A DNA stretch of 64,000 nucleotides, taken from the NCBI GenBank assembly GCA_022495995.1, contig JAFEMH010000935.1, positions 472,501-536,500 on the forward strand, given 5' to 3'. Position 1 is the stretch's first letter, and each line of letters starts with the position of its first letter. Shown here one piece after another: positions 32,889 to 44,894 of the stretch. The notes under the pieces are model-generated. The model made no database searches. It saw only the letters and a list, made by a program, of their open reading frames with translations, and was not told the origin of the DNA. The DNA comes from Adenophora triphylla var. japonica. Lineage: Eukaryota > Streptophyta > Magnoliopsida > Asterales > Campanulaceae. Both the position numbers and the translations under genes were made by a program.

Positions 32889-34640
32889 TTAAATATCACA
32901 CAAGCCAAGAGACTTCCTCAAGGAGGAAAATCTCTCCAAATCTAATGGCTTTGTAAATATATCAGTCAATTGATTTTCAGTCCCAACAAATTCCAGACAC
33001 ACAGTTTTTTGTTCTACAAGATCCTTAATGAAATGATGTCTAATATCAATGTGTTTTGTTCTAGAATGTTGAACAGGATTTTTAGATATGTCCAAGGCAC
33101 TTTTGTTATCACAAAAAGCAGTCAAAATTTTGCTATTCAATCCATAGTCTTTCAGCATTTGATTCATCCAAAGCAGTTGTGTGCAGCAACTTCCAAGGGC
33201 AACATATTCAGCCTCTGCAGTGGATAAGGACACACAATTTTGCTTCCTACTGTACCAAGACACAAGGTTGTTACCTAGGTAGAAGCATCCACCTGTAGTA
33301 CTCTTCCTATCATCACTGTTTCCAGCCCAATCTGAGTCTGTATAGCCAACCAAATTGGTGTTTGTCTCCTTAGAATAGTGCAGCCCTAGGTTCACAGTCC
33401 CACTAACATATCTTATGATTCTTTTCAAGGCTTTAAGATGGGACACCTTTGGGTTAGCTTGATATCTTGCACAGAGACACACACTGTACATAATATCAGG
33501 TCGACTTGCAGTGAGATACAACAGACTTCCTATCATGCTTCTGTACAAGGTTTGGTCAACACTCTCACCATCTGAATCATGACTCAGTTTTTGGGAAGAT
33601 TCCATTGGTGTTTTGAGATGTGAGGAGTGTTCAAGTTCAAACTTTTTCACAAGATTCTTGGCATATTTGGACTGAGAGATGAACATTCCATCCTTGAATT
33701 GCTTTATCTGTAATCCTATAAAATAATTCAACTCACCTACCATACTCATCTCAAATGTGGAAGTCATACTATCCACAAACTCAGCTAGCATAGAGTCATA
33801 ATTTGACCCAAACACAATATCATCCACATAGATTTATGCCACAAGAATTTCCTTTTTATTTTTCCTCACAAATAAGGTTTTGTCAACCTCTCCTCTCTTG
33901 AATCCTAGGTGAAGCAAATGATCAGTCAACCTACCGTACCAAGCTCTAGGGGCTTGTTTTAGCCCATACAGAGCTTTCTTCAGTTTATAAACATGGTTAG
34001 GAAACCTGAAATCCACAAAGGCTTTAGGTTGTTCAACATAGACTTCGTCATTTAATACCCCATTTAGAAAGGCACTCTTAACATCCATTTGATAAAGGGT
34101 AAGCTTGAGGTAGCAGGCAATGGCCAACAAGAGTCTAATGGACTCAATCCTTGCAACAGGGGAAAAAGTCTCCTCAAAATCAATTCCTTCAATTTGGGTA
34201 TAACCTTGAGCAACTAGCCTAGCCTTATTCCTAGTGATCACAACTTGCTCATCAATTTTGTTTTTGAAAATTCATTTGGTTCCTATGACATTTCCATGAG
34301 AAGGCCTAAGGATAAGGGTCCAAACCTCATTCTTTTCAAATTGAATCAACTCTTCTTGCATAGCAAGAATCCAGTCAGCATCCTTCAATGCTTCAGTGAT
34401 ATTCTTAGGTTCAATCTTTGAAACAAAATAGCAAAAATATACCTGGGAGTATGCTGATGAGCAACTCCACAAACCAACCAGCTTTCTGTAATCTACCTTA
34501 TCTTTTTGCCTTGTTCTCACTTGAGCATGCACATCTCCCACAACTTGTGTAGTGGGGTGATTCTTCTAGATTTTAGAGGGAATGTCCATTGATCTCTCCA
34601 CACTCCCATCCACATTATCTTCTGGAGCATCATCCTGATC
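32889..34640 (-). pseudogene. SIRE reverse transcriptase and RNase H, one frame with stops
   Basis: The frame is kept from 34640 to 32889, with stops near 34566, 34270 and 33831. Blocks in order are [37 protein letters not shown] with the first catalytic Asp, [15 protein letters not shown], then a stop directly before IYVDDIVFG, the active site. RNase H has YTDSDWAGNSDDRKST, LSTAEAEYVALG and CDNKSALDISKNP, ending LGLCDI. The stop at 33831 stands for Gln (CAA to TAA) and the one at 34270 for Trp (TGG to TGA), so both fit C to T change on one strand or the other. All catalytic residues are present. Confidence 0.88.
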
Positions 34641-34643
34641 AGA

Positions 34644-36895
34644 TTAAGAGGAACTGTCCTCAGTTGCAGGATTATGAGTGGATGTGGGAGCAAATGTGGA
34701 TTTAGATGTGGAGGCAGATGTGTCCACATCCTTGGTTACATCTTTTGTTGTTTCAACAGGTTTTTCATTTCTGGCAGTTTTTGTTGATTTTTCAGCACTT
34801 GTTTCTGTATCTTTCCAGTCCAGTAAGCAACTTGAAACATCATTCTCAGCAGTCTTGAGGTTAAGATCAAGTGAGTCATCAAAAATAACATTAGCAGATT
34901 TCGTAATGGTTTTTGTTTTTAGATTAAAAACTTTGTAAGCTCTACTATTGGTGGAATATCCCATGAAAATTGCTTTATCACTCTTTGAATCAAATTTGGA
35001 TAAGTATTCCCTATCATTAAGAATGTAGCATATACATCCAAACACATGAAAGTATTTCAAGGTGGGTTTCTTGCCAAGAAGGATTTGATATGGAGTGACA
35101 GTACTACCAATCCTCAGGAACACTCTATTGCCAATGTGACAGGCAGTGTTCAATGCTTCTGCCCAGAATTTTTTGGACATATTTTTAGAACTTAGCATTA
35201 CCCTTGTCATCTCTTGCAGGGTTCTATTCTTCCTTTCTACAATTCCATTTTGCTGTGGAGTGATTGATGCAGAAAATTATGTGTGATTTCCTTGGAGTTA
35301 CAAAAGGCAGAAAACTTTGAGTTCTCATATTCAGTGCCATGGTCAGATCTAATCCTAACAGCCTTCAAACCATAAAGATTTCTAACCTTTTTGTACCAAT
35401 TCTTGAACTCTTCAATGGTTTCAGATTTCTCCCTTAAGAACATCACCCAAGTATACCTAGAGTAATCATTAACACACACAAAGGCATACTTTTTTCTACC
35501 AAAGCTTTCTACTTCAATATATCCCATTAAATCAGTATGAATCAGCTCTAAACACCTAGATGTGGAGCATTGTTGGACCTTTTTGTGTGATGCTTTTGTT
35601 TGTTTTCCCTTTTGACATGAACCACAGACATCAGGGTTCTTGAAGTTCAGCTTAGGGAGGTCCTTAACAGCTTCAAACCTTTGAAGCTCTTCTATTGTTC
35701 TGCAGCTAGCATGCCCTAATTTTTGGTGCCACAGATTGATATCATTAGCTTTTGAGCTTAGGCAAGACATATTGTCACCAAATTGATAACAATTATCAGC
35801 AGACCTAGGACTAGTGAACACACACTTATTGTCTTTATCAAATACCTCACACAAGTGTTTGTCAAATTTCACATAGAGGTCATCATCACATAACTGACTT
35901 ACGCTTATAAGGTTGGCTTTCAAGCCTTCCACATGGTATACATTGTGCAGCTTTGGGAGACCCTTGACATCTAGGGTTCCTTTCCCAATAATTTTGCCTT
36001 GAGCACCACCACCAAAGTTCACCTTCCCCCCACACATTATCTCATAATCAATTAGAACAGTTTGGTTCCCAGTCATGTGCCTAGAGCATCCACTGTCAAA
36101 ATACCAAGAACCAGAGACACTACTCTTGAGGGAAGAGTAAACAACATTGCAGGTAGCACTTGGTTTGACCACCCACTGTTTTTCAGATTTCTTTTTGTAG
36201 TGCAGAGGTCTCAGATTACCAGGATGTGTGTTTGGATGTGCATACATTTTTTCACACATCTGAGGCTGATTGGTATAACTAGATTTCTTATCCGCCTTTA
36301 GCTTGTAACAGAAGGGCCTAATGTGACCAGGGGCAAAGTAATAATGACAGATGTAGTGCCTTTTCCTTGGTCTTTTCTCACTCAAAAAATGTTTTTCTTT
36401 AAAACTTTGTTTTTCCACAATTTTTGAAGTAGAAGCCTCACATCCCTCCTTTACAAAATTTCCTTGTTCAAAGCCCAGACCAGTTTTGTTTAATTGACCC
36501 ATGGAAATAGCTTCATCAAGTTTCATTTTACATTTGTTCAACTTGGTAAATGTACTCTCAGCTTTTTCACATTCATTTTTGAATTTTTCAAGTTCAACTT
36601 CTCTTTTGGTTATCAAAACTTCAAGTTTGGCAATGGTATCCTTTTGAACATCATTCTCTTTTGAAAGTATGGATTTTTCATCTTCACAAACAGCTAATTT
36701 ATCAGAAAGAGACTTGTTTGCCTTAGCAAGTACCTCAATTTTGTCCATTCTCTTTATCCAATCAGCTTGCAATTCTTTGTAAGTTGCAAAGAGCTCCTCA
36801 TAGGGTATGTCCCTATCCTCATCATCAGAATCTCCTTTCACAGAGAAGCAGTTAAACATCAGGTCAGATGTGACACCAGATGTGTCCACATCCAC
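34644..36895 (-). pseudogene. SIRE gag tail, protease and integrase, one frameshift
   Basis: 36895-35237 encodes 552 residues: a coiled-coil region (about residues 40-130), a second knuckle-like CHYYFAPGHIRPFC that has lost its second Cys, protease DSGCSRHMTG near residue 265, the integrase zinc-like LWHQKLGHASCRTIEEL near 387, and the integrase core (IHTDLMGYIEVESFG, then IRSDHGTEYENSKF). A frameshift near 35260 moves the rest into the frame of 35210-34644, which continues with LQEMTRVMLSSKNM, FWAEALNTACHIGNR and GYSTNSRAYKVFN blocks. The second frame carries the Glu-containing segment. Non-functional as written. Confidence 0.87.
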
Positions 36896-37946
36896 AGTTT
36901 CTTCAGGAACTCCTTCTTTGATTTATGCAGAAATGCATTAAACACAGAATGGCAATTAATTATGGACATGTTAGCCACTTCTTCTTTATCCTCACTATCA
37001 CTAAGAGTAGCAGTTAAGCTCATTCCCTTCTTTTTAAGTGTGTTAGCACACTCATTGGCATAGTGACCAAAGCCACGACATGCCCTACATTGCACAGAAT
37101 CAGAGGATTTTTTACTGTTAAAGTTTGTCTTTTAAAACCATTCTCAGTGCTAGGTTTTGGCTTTTCAGCAGCACTGGAAGCAGGTCTATTGGGGAACTTA
37201 CTCATTCTTTTGTTCTTCAACATAGAACTGAATTTTTTAGAGATAAGTGCCACATCCTCTTCCTCAAGATTTGACTTGTCAATTTCAGAGGATAGTTCCA
37301 CAAGTTCTGTTGGAACAGCAGCAGCACTTTTAAGGGCAAGGCTTATGTACTTGTTCTTTTTCTGAGCTTCAAGATTTAGCTCAAACACAGTCAAAATTCC
37401 TACAATCTTATCTAAGCCTACAGTGTTGGTATCATTGGTTTCTTCTATCACAACCACTTTTATATTTAACCTTTCAGGTAAGGTTCTTAAAATCTTACTC
37501 ACCAGTCTCGCATTAGAGATTGATTCTCCCAAACTTGTACATTCATTTGAAATTTCATGGATTTTTGCAGCATATGAAACTATGTCTTCTGTCTCTTCCA
37601 TTCTGAGACTTTCAAACCTATCCATTAATATTCTAAGTCTGGTAGCTTTTACACTTGGGATCCCCTCACATTGCATTTGTAAGATATCCCAGGCAGCTTT
37701 AGCAACACTCTCATTAGTGATGAGTTTGTACATATTCCCAGAAACATGACTGGAAATAGCACTCATTGCTTTCGAATTATAGTTAGCAGCATGGATTTTA
37801 TCAAGAGTCCACCTTTCCTCAGGTTTTCTCTCAAAGATAGACTCACCAACACCAGATTCAGGCTTCTTCTCCGCAGTAGGAGGTTGCCATGAACCAAGAA
37901 TACACATCCAAGCCCTTTCATCAATACCTTTGATGTAATTACGCAT
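36859..37946 (-). pseudogene. SIRE gag, broken
   Basis: Frame 37946-37020 (308 residues from an ATG 120 nt after the binding site region) holds the copia gag (UBN2-type) domain: AWDILQMQCEGIPSVKATRL, RFESLRMEETEDIVSYAAK and SKILRTLPERLN. A frameshift near 37120 puts the zinc knuckle CRACRGFGHYANEC in the frame of 37095-36859. A further frame change at about 36890 leads into the coiled-coil tail. Capsid and RNA-binding roles are inferred from the family. Confidence 0.85.
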
Positions 37947-38064
37947 CTTAGACTTTCAAAGAGAATAATTTGTGCCATCCAAGACAGGAAGCCTATTTTG
38001 ATGATTTTGGCATTACATTGTGACTACACTTTCTGGATCAACACTCAGTAATATTTTGAGAGTT

Positions 38065-38077
38065 GGCTCTGATACCA
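38065..38077 (-). other. primer binding site of the SIRE element
   Basis: The minus strand reads TGGTATCAGAGCC, the initiator methionine tRNA complement used by most plant copia elements. It lies two bases after the 5' LTR. Confidence 0.9.
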
Positions 38078-38079
38078 AT

Positions 38080-38837
38080 TGAAAGTTTCGTGTAGCTAGG
38101 AAGCTTTAAACAACTCAACAGATCACGGATGTGAGTACAGATGTGTCTCACAACTGTTTACACATCCACAAATAATGTAGCGAAATAAAATAATAACACA
38201 AGGGTTATATACGCTCACTGGTCTTGCAACCAACAAACTAGGCTTACGCCCAAAAAATTTTCACTATTAAAACTTATGTTGATTACAAAAATTCGAAGAA
38301 GTGAAAACTAAAAGACGAAAATACTAAACAAGTTCTAATCACCTTCTATGACTAGAACGGTCTCTCTTTTCCAAATAGACTCTATTTCAATCAGAATTAA
38401 AGCAAAGAACTTGATAAAAACCTAGATGTGAGTTCGGATGTATGTCACAACCTTCACTTACAACCTAAAGTTACAATATGAAAACGTGAATAGCAAAGGT
38501 ACTTTTTTTCTCTTAAAAACCGTGTCTTCTCTTGTGCTGAACCCTTGTATTTATATGCATCATTGAGAAGATCTTCACGAATTCAATGCTTTCCTTATGT
38601 GAGTTTTTCAATTTCTACAAGAAAACATAAACACACTCACCAGGAAAAAGATTGTTAGTAGGTTAGTCCTAATTTAAAAACTATGTACATAAATAAAAGA
38701 TATTTACAATATTAACAAAATCCTTTTCAAAGTAGGACACAATAAATCTTTCATGAAAATCTCAAAATCAACTTATCAAATTTGATGCAATTCAAAAATA
38801 AGGAAACAATTTTTATTTTCAAAAACTCACGCTTTCA
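38080..38837 (-). repeat. 5' LTR of the SIRE element
   Basis: 758 bp, plus-strand ends TGAAAGTTTCG and ACGCTTTCA. It retains the segment with minus-strand ATATAAATA (about 38548-38558) that the 3' LTR lacks. Followed by the AATGT duplication at 38838-38842. Confidence 0.92.
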
Positions 38838-38842
38838 AATGT

Positions 38843-39688
38843 GACGAGTTCATAATCAATAAAATATCATTACCTCATTTTATTTTTTATTCATATTTTT
38901 ATAAAATAAAAATTGTGTCCTTAACGTCCAATACAATAATAGTACGGTATGAGTGTAACATGTTAGAAGATCCCACATGGGAAATAAAGAGTAGACCTCC
39001 AACCAACTGTATAACCTTTTTGTTCCCAATTAAAATGACATGTCAAAGACAAACAATATGCTCTTTGCCCATTCGGTCCCTATTAATTAAATAAATCAAA
39101 TCCATTTCATTTTCTTGTGAGTTTCATCCTAACTACGTGGCCTCTCTTTTTTCACTCATATTTTCAACTCTCTGGTCAACAATCCATTACGGTATTTAAT
39201 CATTTAATGCTGGTTTGGGATATAAATGTCGTACTTCTTCTGTTTCTAAAAAATTGTTTTATTGTACATTTTACAATTATTAAGAAAGAGCTTCATTTTT
39301 TTGTAGCTTAGTAGATTTACACTAGCATTTATGTCTAAGTTTAAAAATGAGACATACTTCTTAAGACAAGTCAAAATGATAAATAGAATAATCTTTCAAG
39401 GATGAAGGGAGTATCATTTATTTTGATAAGATTGATGAATTCAAAGGTTCTCTGTATGAGAATATGTTGACTTTTTACTTTTTTTAAATATTGACTTATC
39501 AAATACGACATTTGTTTCATACGAGTATGATAATGAAACATCTTTTAATATATGTGAAAAATACGGGGAAGTATAACACAGTTCAAATAGCGGCATTTGT
39601 AAAGGGTTGAATTAAATTAAATTTCATCCCATAATAATTGTTACATTCTTTTAGTATGTTCAAATAAATAATGCATCTCCTGACTAGG
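38843..39688. other. AT-rich spacer between SIRE and Tork elements
   Basis: About 850 bp of AT-rich sequence, presumably the original target of both insertions. I see no coding block, no terminal repeats and no structured RNA. The 64-codon open frame at 39117 has no recognisable motif. Confidence 0.5.
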
Positions 39689-40448
39689 TGTAGGGGAAAT
39701 ATAGGGTCTTGATCTTGATACAGAGGCCGGATATGTGATTGAATCGTGTATAATTCACTTTCCGAATAAAGTATTTCGACCCTTAATGCCTGGGTTACAC
39801 AAAATCTTTATTGGGATAAGACAATCACGCAATTTGTTTTCTAGGCAAAGAGAACAACTCAAAACTTGAGAATTGTGTTGCTTTTGTTATTGTTGTATTA
39901 CTTGTGTTTTTCATGTGTCTACAAATTGAGATCAATCTCTGTATATATACAGATGGAGAGGTATCAGTAAAAGGGTACAATCAAAAGACATGACTTTAGC
40001 CAAGCAATGTGTCTCTTCATTTTGAAAAGGCACTGTTCGGGAACCGCTCGGCCGAGTCGAGGACTCGCTCGGCCGAGCACACATGTTCTAGTGAAATTCG
40101 CCAAGCCGCATCACGGCCGTGTCATTTAAAGCGCACGGCCAGCGTGTTGTTCATCTTGCTCGGCCGAGCAAGGCACATGCCTCGGCCGAGCATGACACTC
40201 CGAAACTTGGCCAATGCTAAGCTGCGCTTTCGGCCGAAGTCAAGGACTTCTGCTCTCACTAGAGCACAACTGCAAAATGTGCTACCCTTTAACTTTTACT
40301 TCTTTATCGAGGTTGACTTCGTTTTAGCTCAAACGAGTGTGTACTCCACACTTTCCCTTACTCGTATCCGAGTCTAATACGAATCACATTGATCTCTAGT
40401 AAATCATCATTACAATAAAACAAGTTGATGACACTAAAATCACCAACA
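39689..40448 (-). repeat. 3' LTR of the Tork-type element
   Basis: Contains CTCGGCCGAG at 40047-40056, 40068-40077, 40159-40168 and 40181-40190, and CACGGCCGTG at 40112-40121. The TATA-like TATATATA (39942-39949) sits downstream of these on the minus strand. The palindrome cluster (40038-40260) is strongly diverged from the other LTR while the flanks are nearly identical. Confidence 0.9.
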
Positions 40449-40463
40449 AATCCCCTCCATTTT
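40449..40463 (-). other. polypurine tract of the Tork-type element
   Basis: The minus strand reads AAAATGGAGGGGATT immediately before the LTR start TGTTGGTG. Confidence 0.8.
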
Positions 40464-41159
40464 AGTGTAATCCTTTGATTTACTAAACTTTATAAATAAC
40501 GAAACAAACGAATGCATAAATGAAAATGTCTTGCGATTGAATTTTCATCTTAGTAATACACATTTCAAATACTCGAGAATCGGGGTGTCCTAACGATTGA
40601 ACCCGTCAACTCATATGAATACCTGAAGATACTATACACATAAGTTCAGTACAATTCTCTTTGTTTAACCTTGACACTATTACAAGCCATGTGTCCATAT
40701 CCAATAGTGAACATATAGGAAGCCAAGTCCTAGCTTCTTGAAGCGGCAAAACTTCATGTCCACATAGATAGTTCCTTTTAATCTTGCACCTGCATTTGCA
40801 ATTTTTCAAAGGAACTATTAAGAAGATATTCTTCAACCTAACATTTACTTGCAGGTCTGAACACATACCTTGGGAAAGATAATAACATGTGTTCCAATCT
40901 CCAAACTTTCCACATTGAATTCAAGCTTCTAACGTTGTATTAGAAGGGAATTGGGTATCTCACAATTAGAGGATTAAATGGACTTTAATCCCATTCCCAT
41001 TGCAGACTTATTTACCAAGTCTCTGGCTAACCCCTTCGTCAAGTGGTCAGCCAAATTTTGTTGCGACCGAACAAATTCAACTCGATATCACACCATTCAT
41101 GATTAACTCCCGAATCATACTATGTCGACACCCAAGTGTCTAGACTTGCCATTATAAAT

Positions 41160-42419
41160 CGACTATAGGCCCTAGCCAAGGTGGCAGCGCTATCACAATG
41201 GATAGACATTGGTGATATCGGTTTTGGCCATAATGGAATCTCAAATATCAAGTTCGAAGCCACTCCGCTTCTTTTCCAGCAGCCGACGATGCTACAAACT
41301 CATTCCATTGTAGAATGTGTAATACATGTACGCTTTTTGGAAGCCCAAGAAATGGCACCTCCTCCAAGCAAGAACACCCAACCACTAGTAGAAGATGAAT
41401 CTTCTTGGTTGATCCAACTAGCATCGGTAAAACCTTCTAATATAGAAGGATGTCCACTATAACACAAACCATAGTCCATAGTACCTTTTAAGTACTTGAA
41501 CACCCTTGTTATAGCATGCCAATGTTGTCTACTAGGATTACTAGTGAATCTGCTCAATCTTCCAACTGCATAAGCAATATTAGGTCGAGTGCCCGTCATA
41601 GCATACATCAAGCGCCAATGGCTTTTGAGTATTCGAGTGTGACACGGGTTTACCAGTATTTGATACAAGTTTCTCAGTAGGATCCATGGGAGTACTAACT
41701 TTAGAACAATTATCACAATTAAATCTCTTGAGAATTTTCTCAATATAATGAGATTGTGATATTGCAATTCCCTTGTTCATCCATTTAATCTTTATACCAA
41801 GAATTACATCGGCTTCTCCCATGTCCTTCATCGAAAACTTTGATGACAAAAACTTCTTAGTTTTATCAACTACATTTTGATCAGTGCCAAAAATCAACAT
41901 GTCATCTACATATAGACAGATGATTACACCTTTACCGGATTCATCAAATCTGCTATATACACATTTGTCGGACTGATTTAATACAAAACCATTCGACAAA
42001 ACAACCTCATCAAATTTTTGATGCCCTTTGCTTAGGTGCTTGCTTCAGCCCATACAATGACTTAATTAACTTACATACCTTATGCTCATTACCTGGCATA
42101 ACAAATCCTTCAGGTTGCTTCATATACACTTCTTCCAAATCACCATTTAAGAATGTTGTTTTGACATCCATTTGATGGATCAATAGATTCTGAATAGCTG
42201 ACAAAGCTATCAGAAATCTAATAGTAGTGATACGAGCAACCGGTGCATAGGTATCGAAGTAATCGATCCCTTCCTTTTGTCTAAAGCCTTGGATTACCAA
42301 TCGAGCTTTAAACTTGTCGATAGTTCCATCGACTTTCATCTTCTTTTTGAAGATCCATTTGCACCCCAAAGGTTTACAGCCTGGTGGTAAATCAGACAAG
42401 ACCCATGTATTATTTTCCA
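41160..42419 (-). pseudogene. Tork-type reverse transcriptase and RNase H, broken
   Basis: On the minus strand the frame ending at 42010 holds GCKWIFKKKMKVDG, ARLVIQGFRQKEGIDY, HQMDVKTTFLNGDLEEVY (first catalytic Asp) and [13 protein letters not shown]. The frame 41999-41580 then has SNGFVLNQSDKCVYSRF and CLYVDDMLIFGTDQ (active site). The frame 41767-41300 has TRPNIAYAVGRLSRFTS, FTDASWINQEDSSSTSGW and ISWASKKRTCITHSTME, followed by another shift and a degraded RNase H tail to about 41160. At least three frameshifts are present; catalytic residues remain readable. Confidence 0.86.
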
Positions 42420-43609
42420 CAATAGAACCAATCTCATCATCGATGGCTTCTTTCCAAAAACCAGCGTCTCGAGATTTTATTGCTTCATCACAGGTTCTTG
42501 GATCCTCCTCTATACTATAACAGTAAGAGTATTGAGATTCAATTTGATCTCTTGATCCCATAACTAAATATAGTTGAAAATCAGAACCATATGATTTAGC
42601 TTTCCTTACTCTTGTACTCTTACGAGGTTCGGGTGTCTCACTTGGTACATCAATTGAATGATCATCCATTTGAGATTCAGCCGACATTGGTATAATATCC
42701 TTGGGTCTAGGTATCGAAGAGAAACGATTCTCATCAAAGATTGCATCTCTTGATTCTATAATTGTGTTTATAGAAATGAATTCATTAGGTTCTATAACAT
42801 AAAACCTATATGCCTTGGAATGCTCAGCATATCCAACAATGATGCAATCAATACCTTTTTCTCCCAACTTTTTCTTTTTAGGGTCCGGAAGTCTAACCAC
42901 GGCCCTACGTTCCCAAACTCGCAAAAATGTCAAGTTTGGTCGTTTCTTATACCAAAGCTCATATGGGGTAATCTTGTTCCTTTTATTAGGAACTCTATTC
43001 AATAGATGACAAGCCGTTAACATGGCTTCACCCCAAAACCCGTCACTCAAGCCCGAGTAAGACAACATGGCGTTAACCATTTCTTCAAGAGTTCTATTCT
43101 TCCTTTCAGCCACACCATTTTGTTGTGGTACATAAGGAGCCGTAGTCTCATGCATTATTCCTACGGATTGGAAATATTTAGGATCATAATATTCACCACC
43201 TCTATCCGTACGTAAGGTTTTAATCAAGCCATTAAGTTGAAGTTCAACTTCAGTTTTATAAATTTTAAATTTATCTAGGGCTTCATCTTTTGCATGCAGC
43301 AAATAAATATAGCAAAACCTAGAAGCATCATCTATAAAAGTGACAATATACTTTTTATTGCCTAAAGATGGAGTTGCATGAAAATCACATAAATCACTAT
43401 GTATCAATTCAAGTTTTCTGAGAATTCCTTGTAACACTTTTAAAAGGTTTCCTAGTGATTTTTGTTAACATGCAAGTATTACACCTTTCCGTATTATTAT
43501 CAATAACAGGAATCAAACCATCTTTGGACATTTCAAGCATTCTTTTATAGTGCACATGTCCTAACCGAGCATGCCATAATGAGGAATTAACAACAACAAA
43601 GGAAGTCAT
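42420..43609 (-). pseudogene. Tork-type integrase, broken
   Basis: 43609-43409 encodes the zinc-binding part (SLWHARLGHVHYKRMLEMS and CNTCMLTKITRKPF). The next frame, from 43437, has LELIHSDLCDFHATPSLGNK, TDRGGEYYDPKYF and PQQNGVAERKNRTLEEMVNAM, so Asp, Asp and Glu are present. It continues with FWGEAMLTACHLLNRVPNKR and IIVGYAEHSKAYRFYV. A segment usually VWGCRAVV reads VWERRAVV. One frameshift near 43430 separates the two parts. Confidence 0.87.
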
Positions 43610-43682
43610 ATAAACAGAACTAGAGTTAACAGAATTTTATTTAAATTCAACATGAACATTCCATTGTTATAATAACCAAATC

Positions 43683-44207
43683 CTACAAATACACCCGTGA
43701 CTTCGATAAGATATACTTATCGGATTCATACACTTGTTTATATCCACATTTGTTCAAGACAGGACCAGAAATTAAATTCTTACGAAGTTTAGGTACATAT
43801 AAAACATTAAACAAAGAAATAGTTTTTCCCGAACTAAATTCCAACACCACACTTCCTCTTCCTTGAATAGGAGCGGAATGGTCATCACCCATGTAAAGGA
43901 CAGATCCGTCTTCCATTGGTTCGTATGACTTAAACCAACAACGATCCTTACAAACATGAGTTGTGGCACCGGAATCAATCCACCACGCAATAGCATCATC
44001 CTTGGTTTTGAGAATGGTCCTTAGACCCCTTTCCCGAACCACTTGTGCTTGCGCCTTTCTTGTTGTTTCTAACACGACAATCCTTCTTAAAGTGACCAGT
44101 TTTGCCACACTTCCAACATGCCAATTTAGGCTTCTTGTTGGGACCAAAACCATTGTCATTGAAACTACGTTTCTTTCCTTTGTTTTTATTGTTTCCACCC
44201 TCATCAA
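43683..44207 (-). pseudogene. Tork-type protease region
   Basis: The minus-strand frame carries AWWIDSGATTHVCKDRCWF, the copia aspartic protease active site (Asp-Ser-Gly), and NVLYVPKLRKNLISG and LNKCGYKQVYES, the standard downstream blocks. It overlaps the end of the gag frame and is joined to gag by a frameshift near 44000. Confidence 0.85.
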
Positions 44208-44868
44208 TCATATTGACCGAGGGTCCAGCAACTTCTTTTCCTTTGCCTTTGTCATCTTCTTGCGCCCTAAGAGATTCCTCTATGCACAAGTGACTACCAA
44301 GTTGAACCAAAGACAGATCGTCTTTACCATGTTTCAAAGTGTGTTTGAAATCCTTCCAGGAGGGAGGCAACTTATCAATCACACTTGAAACCGATATTGA
44401 CTCATCCATCTTCAAGCCGTGTTGTGTATATTGTCCAAGGATTCTAAGGAGTTCATTAAACTGTTCCATGACAGGTCTAGAATCGACCATCTTGTAATTA
44501 TTAAAATTACTCACAAGGAACTTCTTACTAGAAGCATCCTCTTCCATGTACTTGGATTCAAGAGAATCCCATAACTCTTTTGCAGATTCCTCATTTTGAT
44601 AGATGTCAAAGAGAGAATCAGACATACCGTTTAATATGTGTCCTCTGCAGATGTAGTCATCGTTTTCCCACTTTGATCTACGTCTGATTGCCTCCAAGTT
44701 GTCATCTTCAAGCAATTCCGGAATAGGGGTAGAAAGAACATACACCACCTTTAATGTTGTTAAAAGGAAGTGCATCTTCTTCTGCCAACGCCGGAAATCT
44801 TGTCCTTCAAATTTGTCTAGCTTTCCAAACTTGTTCGTCATCTCCTTCAAAGTACTTCCACCTGCCAT
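43996..44868 (-). pseudogene. Tork-type gag
   Basis: The frame is open from 44964, inside the LTR, but the natural start is the ATG at 44868 (MAGGSTLKEM). It contains KLDKFEGQDFRRWQKKMHF, AKELWDSLESKYMEEDASSKKF and VIDKLPPSWKDFKHTLKH of the copia gag domain, then a Lys-rich stretch and the CCHC knuckle CWKCGKTGHFKKDC (about 44076-44117). The domain itself is intact for about 290 residues. It is classed as a pseudogene because protease is out of frame. Only 26 bases separate this ATG from the LTR. Confidence 0.82.
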
Positions 44869-44894
44869 GAGTATCACCAAATACTTTATTCGTT

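Larger units (their letters stand above)
28800..38837 (-). mobile_element. Ty1/copia Sirevirus (SIRE-type), complete with two LTRs
   Basis: 10,038 bp bounded by AATGT at 28795-28799 and 38838-38842. LTR ends are TGAAAG and CTTTCA (first base variant in the left copy). Minus-strand order is 5' LTR, methionine-tRNA binding site, gag with zinc knuckle, protease, integrase, reverse transcriptase, RNase H, then a separate env-like ORF before the 3' LTR, with several purine tracts. Size, env-like ORF and multiple polypurine tracts all point to Sireviruses. Gag-pol has frameshifts and stops; the env-like ORF is open. Confidence 0.93.

Noticed and set aside
15827..38077. tRNA-like sequences at 15827, 27445 and 38065
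   Set aside because: They are only 13-18-base complements of tRNA ends, that is, primer binding sites; no cloverleaf is present.
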